From JAKLDO01 sp035354435 (GTDB taxonomy: Bacteria > UBP6 > UBA1177), in NCBI GenBank assembly GCA_035354435.1, contig DAOQAY010000063.1, positions 1 to 15,326 on the forward strand: DNA of 15,326 nt, given 5' to 3'. The notes beneath the pieces were generated by a model. That model was not told the DNA's origin. It did no database searches and was given only the letters and a program-made list of their open reading frames with translations. How positions within the stretch are numbered: the stretch's first letter is position 1; the number at the start of each line of letters is the position of its first letter. Shown here piece after piece: positions 7,063-13,661 of this stretch. Made by a program: the position numbers and the translations under genes.

Positions 7063-7620
7063 TTATTTCTCAACAAATGTGTATCTGTGGACAACCTGAG
7101 CTGTTCCTGAGCCGATAACGGCAAAATCGTTAATTCCCATTTTTGAAGAGTTGATGAATCCTGAAAATTCGATTCCTCTGCTTTCAAATGTAAGATAATA
7201 AAGGGCGAGATTTTTGTTGAAGTCGTCTCCGTTCCTGCTCGAAATGGTGATGGAGTCTCCATCGGTAGTTGTAAAATCGAATGAATACCAGCTCTTACAG
7301 TCAACTCCTCCGACTTTAGGTGCAATTGTGCAGGAGGTCATTTTTTCCATTATGATAACTTCGGGAATATAATCGGGTTTATCAATTATTACGGTGTCTG
7401 AACCGCCGCTTGACACAAAACTTCCGTCGTAAAGTGCTTTTCTTGAAGTGTAATACTCTTCAATTCCGGAGCCTGTCGCTGAAAAGTGGTCATCAAGCTG
7501 TGAACATGAAAAGTCATCGCCTCCGCTATGTTTTTCTTCAATGCAGAATCCATCTTCCGGTGTGCATGAGATGACTGACAGGATGATAAGAATGATGAAT
7601 GAAAAAAAGAATCTGAACAT
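7063..7620 (-). CDS. Small lipoprotein of unknown function
   Basis: A 185-residue predicted lipoprotein. Residues 1-18 form a hydrophobic signal peptide and VISC gives the lipidated Cys19. The mature part has four further cysteines (26, 39, 97, 108), enough for two disulfides, and looks beta-rich from about residue 75 on. I recognise no family. I chose ATG 7618-7620 because GGAG lies six bases upstream and the signal peptide begins there; an upstream in-frame start at 7647 would add nine residues before the signal. Its stop codon directly abuts that of the convergent cytochrome b-like gene with no space for a terminator. The promoter is unclear: TTGCCG and TAATAT on the minus strand are a poor match. 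Confidence 0.75.
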   Translation of the reverse strand: MFRFFFSFIILIILSVISCTPEDGFCIEEKHSGGDDFSCSQLDDHFSATGSGIEEYYTSRKALYDGSFVSSGGSDTVIIDKPDYIPEVIIMEKMTSCTIAPKVGGVDCKSWYSFDFTTTDGDSITISSRNGDDFNKNLALYYLTFESRGIEFSGFINSSKMGINDFAVIGSGTAQVVHRYTFVEK

Positions 7621-7679
7621 ATTCCACTCCGGAAAAATCTTCTCCATATTACCACATTTGACATAATCGGCAAAACAAA

Positions 7680-7708
7680 TTGAAAAATGAGTTTATTATT
7701 TGTATACT
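7680..7708 (+). promoter_or_regulatory. Sigma70-type promoter for the Sel1-MscS-exonuclease-trxB-aldolase run
   Basis: TTGAAA (7680-7685) and TATACT (7703-7708) are 17 bases apart, 10 of 12 matches to consensus with ideal spacing. Transcription would begin near 7715, about 13 bases before ATG 7728, leaving GGAGG (7719-7723) inside a short leader. A palindromic TCGATCGA covers 7708-7715 at the expected start point; it may be incidental. Confidence 0.65.
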
Positions 7709-7727
7709 CGATCGATCCGGAGGTGAT

Positions 7728-8177
7728 ATGAAACTCACAAAAAGGGAAATTATTTTCGGTTGCATTGCGATAGTTCTGACAATATTGCTCATTACCGGTA
7801 TAAACATGTTCTTTTCGAGTCTTGATGAGAAAACTGAGGATTCCGTAATGGTTAACGACTATCTTGAAGTAGACAGAGCTCTCAGGACAAAGGATGCCTG
7901 TGATAAGAAAAAAAGTGCAGAAGCATGTCTGAAGACCGGCATATATTATCTTGACGGAAAGCATGTGCTTGTAAACCGTGAAAAAGCAGCTAAATATCTG
8001 CTTAAAGCCTGTGATCTGGATGATGCTGTAGGGTGTTATCAGCTCGGGAAGTTCTGGCAGGGAGAAGAAAAAGACATCAAAAAGAACAAAAGAGTGCTCA
8101 AATATTTTACAAAGGCATGTAAACTCGGTGATCTGGAATCGTGCAAGCTGATCAATGTGAAAAGTACCGGAGAATAA
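7728..8177 (+). CDS. Membrane-anchored Sel1-repeat protein with paired cysteines
   Basis: A 149-residue protein. Residues 8-29 form one membrane helix preceded by Lys/Arg, so the C-terminal part should face the periplasm. That part is two to three Sel1-like (TPR-like) repeats, e.g. AAKYLLKACDLDDAVGCYQLG and the related unit YFTKACKLGDLESC. Cysteines occur in pairs eight or nine residues apart (58/67, 95/103, 131/139), as in Helicobacter cysteine-rich Hcp proteins where they bridge the two helices of each repeat. Its role is probably protein-protein contact; no enzymatic motif is seen. ATG 7728 is preceded by GGAGG with four bases between. The stop is one base from the start of the MscS-family gene, whose ribosome binding site lies inside this gene, so the two products may work together. 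Confidence 0.82.
   Translation: MKLTKREIIFGCIAIVLTILLITGINMFFSSLDEKTEDSVMVNDYLEVDRALRTKDACDKKKSAEACLKTGIYYLDGKHVLVNREKAAKYLLKACDLDDAVGCYQLGKFWQGEEKDIKKNKRVLKYFTKACKLGDLESCKLINVKSTGE
8169..8174 (+). promoter_or_regulatory. Shine-Dalgarno that fixes the TTG start of the MscS-family gene
   Basis: GGAGAA inside the last codons of the Sel1 gene sits four bases before TTG 8179-8181. The first in-frame ATG is at 8218, and I see no comparable site before it. Confidence 0.65.
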
Positions 8178-8178
8178 A

Positions 8179-9453
8179 TTGGAATTTACAGACATCGTAT
8201 TGAATTTGTTAGATAAAATGGCGGCTTGGTTCGTTGAAAACATTTTTAATTATAAAACCAGTGCGGATATTGTAATAATTCTTGCCGCTTTTGCCGGCTC
8301 TTTTCTGATAAGTTTTGCAACAAGAAAGTTTTTTACCGGATATATCATCACAGTAAGAAGAAAATTCAGAATGTTTTCCAATCCGATAAAACTTCTGGTT
8401 GACCACCTCACAATGATAGTTTTTCCTTTGTTATTATTTATTGTCGACAAGATTTCAACTTTATTTAAATATCATACATATTTCATAAAAACTGTTGCTG
8501 TTCTTGCATTTGTTCTGCTTATAATTGATCTTATTTCACATCTGATCCAGAACAAAATGCTTTCTAAATTTATCTCTTTTACGATTTCTTCAGTTGTTGT
8601 ACTTAAGACTTTCGAAGTGTACACCCCCGTTGAAATATTTCTTGATTCGATTGCTATTGATGTCGGTGAGATCAGGGTGTCCATCTATTTTCTGATTAAA
8701 GGGTTTTTCATTTTTGGATTACTGATATGGTTCGCAGGGGTGGTTTCAAAAGGATTTTCCAATAAATTGAGGCAGTCAAAAGAATTGACACCGCTGCTCA
8801 AAGTTCTTTTTGGTAAACTTTTTTATATAATTTCATATCTTGTTGCAATCTTGATCGGTTTAAGTTCTCTCGGAGTAAATCTTACTGCTTTTGCAGTTCT
8901 CAGCGGTGCAATAGGTGTGGGAATAGGTTTTGGTCTTCAGAAGATTTTTTCTAATCTTATCAGCGGGTTTATTCTTTTGATAGATAAATCGATCAAACTT
9001 GGTGATATTATTCAGCTTGATGAAGAATTCGGAACAGTCAGCCATATGGGCGGACGATATGTTTCGGTCACCGCATGGGATGGAAAAGAATACCTTATTC
9101 CTAACGAAGATATAGTTACCGGCCGGGTAATAAACTGGACACATTCAAACAGAAATATTCTCATAAATATGCAAATCGGTGTTTCATACAATTCGGATTT
9201 TCATCTAGTTAAGGAGCTGATAATTAAGGCTGCTTTGGCAAATGACAGAGTTCTGAAAACTCAGACTCCAGGATGTTATTTAGAAAATTTCGGAGATAGT
9301 GCAGTCAATTTTACTTTGTACTGCTGGATATCTGATCCTGAAAACGGAATGATGAGTGTGAAAAGCGATATTTATTTCAGGATATGGGAGCTTTTTAAAG
9401 AAAACAATGTTGAAATTCCTTTCCCGCAAAGAGATGTTCATATTAAAAACTGA
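8179..9453 (+). CDS. MscS-family mechanosensitive ion channel
   Basis: A 424-residue inner-membrane channel that opens under membrane tension and releases small osmolytes. About five N-terminal hydrophobic helices precede the conserved pore and beta domain. The pore-lining helix is the Gly/Ala-rich AFAVLSGAIGVGIGFGLQ segment (about 238-255), followed by KIFSNLISGF and the beta domain with GDIIQLDEEFGTV, IPNEDIVTGRVINWT and the terminal IPFPQRDVH. It is longer than E. coli MscS (286 residues) because of extra N-terminal helices, as in YnaI/YbdG-type relatives. The start is TTG with a GGAGAA site overlapping the Sel1 gene. Co-transcription with that periplasm-facing Sel1 protein suggests a possible accessory or envelope-sensing role, which is inference. 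The next gene begins 23 bases downstream. Confidence 0.93.
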   Translation: MEFTDIVLNLLDKMAAWFVENIFNYKTSADIVIILAAFAGSFLISFATRKFFTGYIITVRRKFRMFSNPIKLLVDHLTMIVFPLLLFIVDKISTLFKYHTYFIKTVAVLAFVLLIIDLISHLIQNKMLSKFISFTISSVVVLKTFEVYTPVEIFLDSIAIDVGEIRVSIYFLIKGFFIFGLLIWFAGVVSKGFSNKLRQSKELTPLLKVLFGKLFYIISYLVAILIGLSSLGVNLTAFAVLSGAIGVGIGFGLQKIFSNLISGFILLIDKSIKLGDIIQLDEEFGTVSHMGGRYVSVTAWDGKEYLIPNEDIVTGRVINWTHSNRNILINMQIGVSYNSDFHLVKELIIKAALANDRVLKTQTPGCYLENFGDSAVNFTLYCWISDPENGMMSVKSDIYFRIWELFKENNVEIPFPQRDVHIKN

Positions 9454-9476
9454 TAATCACAGCAAACGGGGACTTG

Positions 9477-10070
9477 ATGCATAATGTAACAGTTGTAGAT
9501 TTTGAAACCACGGGGCTTTATGCTGACAGTGGAGACAGGATCACAGAGATCGGCGCAATAAAGCTTCGCGGAAATAAAATAACCGGTGTTTTCAATTCGC
9601 TTATCAATCCTGAGAGGGAAATTCCCGAGCTGGCTGTGTCAATCACCGGAATAACAAATGAAATGGTTGCCAGTGCTCCGACAATTGCACAGGCTCTTCC
9701 GACATTTGTGGAATTTCTTCAGGACGATGTGCTTGTGATGCACAATGCAGCATTTGACGGATCGTTCCTTAAATATGAAATGAAACACCTCGGACTAAAG
9801 AAAGAATATGAATATTTCTGCACACTTAAAGCGGCAAGGAAAGAGGTGAAATCTTCAAATTTCAAGCTTGCCACACTGAAAAATATTCTTAATCTCAGAA
9901 CTTTCGGAACGATGCACAGAGCTTTATCGGACACTTATGTCACGGCACAGCTGTTTCTTAAACTTGAAAAGAATTTTGGCATTGATACGATCTCTGTGAT
10001 GGAAAAAGATATTCAGAGGTTGTTGAATGAAATGGAGTCTGATGACCTTTTTGTGATGGAAAATAACTGA
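9477..10070 (+). CDS. DEDDh 3'-5' exonuclease (DnaQ/PolC epsilon-like)
   Basis: A 197-residue stand-alone 3'-5' exonuclease of the DnaQ superfamily. All five catalytic residues are seen: D8 and E10 in DFETTG (Exo I), D94 in HNAAFDGSFL (Exo II), and H147 and D152 in HRALSD (Exo III, DEDDh type). The SITGITNEMV segment (55-64) is typical of epsilon-like proteins. It could proofread for DNA polymerase III or act as an RNase T-like or repair exonuclease; the C-terminal 40 residues contain no obvious polymerase-binding motif. I chose ATG 9477 over TTG 9474 because GGGGA (9468-9472) then has a four-base spacer. It lies between the MscS gene and thioredoxin reductase in the same run. Confidence 0.92.
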   Translation: MHNVTVVDFETTGLYADSGDRITEIGAIKLRGNKITGVFNSLINPEREIPELAVSITGITNEMVASAPTIAQALPTFVEFLQDDVLVMHNAAFDGSFLKYEMKHLGLKKEYEYFCTLKAARKEVKSSNFKLATLKNILNLRTFGTMHRALSDTYVTAQLFLKLEKNFGIDTISVMEKDIQRLLNEMESDDLFVMENN

Positions 10071-10087
10071 TATTACCGGAGGATTAA

Positions 10088-11011
10088 ATGTCGTATGATG
10101 TTGTGATAGTAGGCTCGGGTCCAGCCGGAATGACTGCCGGAATTTATACATCAAGAGCTCTTTTGAAGACGATTATTATTGAAAAAAGTGTTGCAGGCGG
10201 TCTGATGACACTTACCGATAAACTTGATAACTGGCCGGGAAATCAGTCGATTTCAGGCGGTGATCTTGCCGAAAAAATGCTCAAACAGGCAATGGATTTC
10301 GGCTGTGAATTCAGAATGGGCGAAGTGACAAAAGTGAATAAACTCGCTGACGGAACTTTTTCAGTTGAGTTGCTTGATGAAAAACCGATTATGTCAAAAA
10401 CCGTAATATTTGCAGCAGGTTCAACTCCAAAACTTGCAGGCATCGAAGGTGAATTGGAATTTTCGGGAAGAGGTGTAAGCTACTGTGCGGTATGCGATGC
10501 AGCTTTTTACAGGAATCTGAAAGTTGCAGTTCTCGGCGGCGGCGACAGTGCTTTGAAAGAAGCGCTCTATCTGACTAAATTCGCTTCATCGGTTACGATC
10601 ATTCACCGCAGACAGGAATTCAGGGCTGAAAAGATAATTCAGGAAGAAGTAAGAAAACATCCCAAGATAAAGCTTGTGCTTGATTCTATTGCTGAAAAGA
10701 TACAAGGAACCGATTTTGTGGAGAAAATTGTTGTTAAAAATGTGAAAACCGGTGAGCTTTCCGAGATTTCAGTTGACGGTGTATTTGTGTTCTTAGGTTA
10801 TATTCCAAAGGTTGATGCTGTAAAACATATTGTGGAACTTACTCCAGACGGTCGTATAAATGCTGATACTCATATGAAAACCAGCGTTGAAGGGCTTTTT
10901 GCAGCAGGTGACATCGTAAACAAACTGGTCAATCAGGTTGCAACAGCAGTCGGTGACGGCGCAACTGCGGCTACAGCTGCTGAACACTATCTGGCACTTC
11001 ATCATAAATAA
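10088..11011 (+). CDS. trxB: Thioredoxin reductase (NADPH)
   Basis: A 307-residue low-molecular-weight thioredoxin reductase, the usual size. It passes electrons from NADPH through FAD and a CxxC pair to thioredoxin. Visible motifs are GSGPAG (9-14, FAD), the redox-active CAVC (133-136), GGGDSA (150-155) with the HRRQEFRA segment (NADPH), and GDIVNK...QVATAVGDG near the C-terminus (FAD). HRR supports NADPH rather than NADH. ATG 10088 follows GGAGGA with four bases between, 17 bases after the exonuclease. No thioredoxin gene is adjacent; the CPHC protein at 85-444 is exported and is not an obvious direct substrate of this cytosolic enzyme. Confidence 0.96.
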   Translation: MSYDVVIVGSGPAGMTAGIYTSRALLKTIIIEKSVAGGLMTLTDKLDNWPGNQSISGGDLAEKMLKQAMDFGCEFRMGEVTKVNKLADGTFSVELLDEKPIMSKTVIFAAGSTPKLAGIEGELEFSGRGVSYCAVCDAAFYRNLKVAVLGGGDSALKEALYLTKFASSVTIIHRRQEFRAEKIIQEEVRKHPKIKLVLDSIAEKIQGTDFVEKIVVKNVKTGELSEISVDGVFVFLGYIPKVDAVKHIVELTPDGRINADTHMKTSVEGLFAAGDIVNKLVNQVATAVGDGATAATAAEHYLALHHK

Positions 11012-11016
11012 AGGAG
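11012..11016 (+). promoter_or_regulatory. Shine-Dalgarno that fixes the TTG start of the aldolase-like gene
   Basis: AGGAG, immediately after the trxB stop codon, lies seven bases before TTG 11024-11026. This is the best available start for the class II aldolase-like gene. Confidence 0.6.
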
Positions 11017-11023
11017 AATAACT

Positions 11024-11725
11024 TTGTCATATTTAGTCGATCCTCAACTTGAAAAAATACAAAAACTTGTCGATTATGCTTCTGCCAAAGATTCAGAACA
11101 AAAAAAACATGTGCTTAATATAATTGAGAAAATGCCGGATTTTTCAGCGGAAGTTTTACAATTGCAGACTGGTCCTTTTCAAAGCGAAGAAGCTGTAATA
11201 AGCGCAATTGTCGAAGCAGGTCTCGCTCTTTCGCAAATGAAGTTCGTAAGTTCGGTTTTTGGAAATATTTCGGTTTGTTTTCAGGACAGACTTTATATCT
11301 CGGCGACCGGTTCGAAGCTTGCAGATCTTAAAAATTCTATCGTCAAATGTGACATGAATGGATATTCTCTGAATGGACTTATTCCTTCAAGTGAACTGCC
11401 GACACACCTTAGAATTGCAAATGAAACTACTTCAACTTGTGTTCTTCATGCCCATCCTTTTTTTACTGTCGCATATTCAATGATAAAAGGGATAAATAAC
11501 TCCATTTTCGGAGTTCCTGTGGTCGGAGGTGATGTCGGAGGAGGCGATACCGGAATAGTTCACACAGTTCCAGTTGTACTTCAGGCATTTAACATTACCG
11601 CAGTCCATGCACACGGTGTCTTTGCAGTTGATTCATTTGATTTCAACAACCCGCTTGTCTCGATATTCAAACTCGAAAAGCTCTGTAGAAATAAGTATAT
11701 GTCCGAATTTGTCGGTTTAAATTGA
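11024..11725 (+). CDS. Class II aldolase/adducin-family protein
   Basis: A 233-residue protein of the zinc-dependent class II aldolase/adducin fold (fuculose-phosphate aldolase, ribulose-phosphate epimerase, MtnB dehydratase relatives). Seen are FGNISV (79-84), ISATGSKLADL (92-102), the catalytic-acid region SSELPTH with E124, and metal ligands H142 and H144 in LHAHP and H198 in HAHGVF. All three zinc histidines and the acid are kept, so it should be active. The substrate cannot be told from sequence. The first roughly 50 residues, before the aldolase fold, are a helical, charged extension that I do not recognise. The start is TTG, 12 bases after trxB. It appears to end the five-gene run. The following 128 bases are AT-rich with no clear terminator hairpin. 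Confidence 0.88.
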   Translation: MSYLVDPQLEKIQKLVDYASAKDSEQKKHVLNIIEKMPDFSAEVLQLQTGPFQSEEAVISAIVEAGLALSQMKFVSSVFGNISVCFQDRLYISATGSKLADLKNSIVKCDMNGYSLNGLIPSSELPTHLRIANETTSTCVLHAHPFFTVAYSMIKGINNSIFGVPVVGGDVGGGDTGIVHTVPVVLQAFNITAVHAHGVFAVDSFDFNNPLVSIFKLEKLCRNKYMSEFVGLN

Positions 11726-11853
11726 TTTATTTTCTGGTTTTATTAAAAAAATTTATTCTAAAAATTCTTGCGTAAATTACTAAAATGTAAACACTTTACT
11801 TGAAAAAGAGCCATTGTTCTGGTTAGTTATTTGATTTTATAAATGAGGTCAAA
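11726..11853 (+). promoter_or_regulatory. AT-rich leader of the ATPase-DUF4276 cassette
   Basis: This 128-base gap separates the aldolase-like gene from the cassette. It contains several weak promoter-like elements: TTGAAA at 11800-11805 without a good -10, TAAAAT at 11781-11786, and TATAAA at 11838-11843, which is too close to the ATG to serve it. GAGG at 11845-11848 is the ribosome binding site. I see no strong promoter, operator or terminator. Confidence 0.35.
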
Positions 11854-12996
11854 ATGAATCCATTATCGTCTATTTCCGTAAAAAATTATAAAACTATCAG
11901 AAATTTAGACAGATTCAGATTTAATAACATAAATATCCTGCTTGGATCAAACGGTGCTGGAAAGTCCAATTTTCTTTCACTTTTCAGGTTGTTGAATCAT
12001 CTTACGACTCAGAATTTACAGGATTTTATAGGAAGAAGGGGTGGTGCTGATGCTTTTCTTTTCTACGGTACGAAAAACAGTGAATCTTTTTCAGTAAATA
12101 TTGAATTTGAAACAGACAAGGGAGTTAATAGTTATAATTTCAGACTTTCTTATGCTGCAAAAAATTCCATGATTTTTTCTGATGAGGTGATTTCTTTTTC
12201 AAAAAAAAACCTGCCATCGGAAACAGCTCCGAAATATTCACTAGGAAGCGGACACTCAGAATCTAAACTTCTATTAGTCAAAGAGAATGGGAAAATTCCT
12301 ATAACCTCTGCAAAAACGGCAAATATTGTTTATAGCACAATCTCAAAATGGCGTTTTTTCCAGTTTCACGATACATCGGAAACATCTGGAATGAAAAAGG
12401 ACCATTATATTAACGATTGCTCATACTTAAGGGATGATGCAGGGAACATTGCACCATTTTTGTTTATGATGAAGGGAAAATATCCTGATAATTATCGGAA
12501 AATCATAAGAATGATTTCGAAAGTACTTCCTTTTTTCAAAGATTTTATTCTTGAACCTCTTGCCCTTGATAATACAAGAACAACTCTGGACTGGATGGAA
12601 ACTGGTTCTGATAATAGATTCGGAGCCTTTCAACTATCTGACGGAGCTTTGCGGTTCATTGCATTGACAACTCTTTTGTGTCAGCCTGAAGAATTAATGC
12701 CAACTGCGGTAATTATTGACGAACCTGAACTCGGACTGCATCCTGCAGCACTTAATTTATTTTCCGAAATGGTAAAATCCGCTTCAAAATTCACACAGAT
12801 TATATTGTCGACTCAATCTTCTCCATTAATTAATTATTTTGAACCCGAGAATATCATCGTGGTTGACAGGATAAAGGAAAACGGTTTTTATTGTTCAAAA
12901 TTTCAACGACTTGATGAAGAAGAGCTTTCTATATGGCTGGAAAATTATTCTCTTGGCGAATTGTGGGAGAAAAATATTCTGGGAGGCAGACCGTGA
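11854..12996 (+). CDS. OLD/RecF-like AAA (ABC-type) ATPase of a two-gene cassette
   Basis: A 380-residue ATPase of the SMC/RecF/OLD class. Walker A is GSNGAGKS (31-38), the signature-like motif is LSDGALRF (261-268), and Walker B is VIIDEPELGLHP with D289 and E290. The switch position normally held by His reads STQSS, with Q321 in its place. The C-terminus WLENYSLGELWEKNILGGRP is, from memory, diagnostic of ATPases paired with DUF4276 proteins. Between Walker A and the signature lies a region of about 200 residues without a coiled coil. The protein probably clamps or senses nucleic acid and controls its partner. The cassette belongs to the class of ABC ATPase plus TOPRIM-like pairs linked to phage defence (OLD, PARIS-like). 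It is joined to the partner by a 4-base overlap. A defence role is inference. Confidence 0.9.
   Translation: MNPLSSISVKNYKTIRNLDRFRFNNINILLGSNGAGKSNFLSLFRLLNHLTTQNLQDFIGRRGGADAFLFYGTKNSESFSVNIEFETDKGVNSYNFRLSYAAKNSMIFSDEVISFSKKNLPSETAPKYSLGSGHSESKLLLVKENGKIPITSAKTANIVYSTISKWRFFQFHDTSETSGMKKDHYINDCSYLRDDAGNIAPFLFMMKGKYPDNYRKIIRMISKVLPFFKDFILEPLALDNTRTTLDWMETGSDNRFGAFQLSDGALRFIALTTLLCQPEELMPTAVIIDEPELGLHPAALNLFSEMVKSASKFTQIILSTQSSPLINYFEPENIIVVDRIKENGFYCSKFQRLDEEELSIWLENYSLGELWEKNILGGRP
12981..12986 (+). promoter_or_regulatory. Shine-Dalgarno that fixes the GTG start of the DUF4276 gene
   Basis: GGGAGG within the last ATPase codons (Gly-Gly) sits six bases before GTG 12993. With the GTGA stop-start overlap this indicates coupled translation and roughly balanced production of the two proteins. 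Confidence 0.7.
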
Positions 12997-13661
12997 TTAA
13001 ACGCTTGAAAATCATTGTTGAAGGCCAGACAGAAGAATTATTTGTAAAGAATATTCTTGCTCCGTATTTAGCTGAAAATTATGATATTTGTGCCTTTCCG
13101 ATAATTCTCATGACATCTTTTGATCGAAAAAATGGAAAAAAGTATAAAGGCGGTGTAACAAATTATGTGAAAATCAGAAACGATATAATTTCCGCAATTA
13201 AAGAAGACCCCAATGCATTTTATAGTACAATGATTGATTTTTACGGGCTGCCGGATGATTTTCCCGGTAAAGAAAAAATTGGTGGAATGAGCTGTGAAAA
13301 AAAAGCTGAATGTATTGAAAATGCTTTGAAAGATGATATCGATTCACATATCTTTATTCCTTATGTTCAGATGCATGAATATGAAACTTTTTTGTTTGTT
13401 TCTCCTGAAAACACTAACGAGATTCTTTGCGGAAATGATACAACGCTTAGGGCTTTAGATAAGATTATTAATGGTTTCGGCCGCATAGAGGATATAAATT
13501 GTTCTCCTGAAACTTCTCCTTCAAAGAGAATTGCAGAATTGTACCAGTATTCAAAAGTATCAGACGGTAATGACATTGTTAAAAAGACGGGTATAGAAAA
13601 GCTTATTAAAACGCTGCCGCATTTTTCAAAATGGATAGAAAAAATAAAGAGTTTTAAATAA
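12993..13661 (+). CDS. DUF4276-family (TOPRIM-like) protein, partner of the AAA ATPase
   Basis: A 222-residue DUF4276 protein. IIVEGQTEELF (residues 7-17, E10 and E14) matches the first acidic motif of TOPRIM-like folds. D82 in TMIDFYGLPDDFP with D88/D89, and QMHEYETFLF (126-135), complete the family pattern. TOPRIM-like partners of OLD-type ATPases are usually metal-dependent nucleases; here catalysis is inferred from the acidic residues only. The start is GTG 12993-12995, overlapping the ATPase stop as GTGA, with GGGAGG (12981-12986) six bases upstream. An in-frame ATG at 12933 lies inside the ATPase gene and would add 20 residues that are not family-like. Its last eight bases overlap the convergent radical SAM gene. 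Confidence 0.9.
   Translation: MIKRLKIIVEGQTEELFVKNILAPYLAENYDICAFPIILMTSFDRKNGKKYKGGVTNYVKIRNDIISAIKEDPNAFYSTMIDFYGLPDDFPGKEKIGGMSCEKKAECIENALKDDIDSHIFIPYVQMHEYETFLFVSPENTNEILCGNDTTLRALDKIINGFGRIEDINCSPETSPSKRIAELYQYSKVSDGNDIVKKTGIEKLIKTLPHFSKWIEKIKSFK

Noticed and set aside
7658..7663. Perfect TTGACA as a -35 box upstream of the Sel1 gene
   Set aside because: No acceptable -10 lies 16-18 bases downstream (TTGAAA/TGAAAA there); the TTGAAA-17-TATACT pair at 7680-7708 is better placed.
7389..8243. A 284-codon open frame on the minus strand, antisense to the Sel1 gene and part of the small lipoprotein gene
   Set aside because: It overlaps two genes that have their own ribosome binding sites, signal or anchor sequences and, for Sel1, family motifs and a promoter. 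Its translation shows no recognisable motif and looks like an antisense shadow.
85..11011. CPHC protein as the substrate thioredoxin of TrxB
   Set aside because: It has a signal peptide and so a different compartment, and it is in a separate operon about 9.6 kb away on the other strand.
11732..11824. Direct repeat TTCTGGTT (11732-11739 and 11817-11824) before the ATPase cassette
   Set aside because: Eight bases in AT-rich DNA are expected by chance, there is no matching copy beyond the cassette, and no integrase or transposase is present.
12933..12992. ATG start 20 codons upstream of the DUF4276 gene
   Set aside because: The extra residues lie inside the ATPase gene in another frame and precede the family motif; GTG at 12993 has a better ribosome binding site and the usual GTGA overlap.
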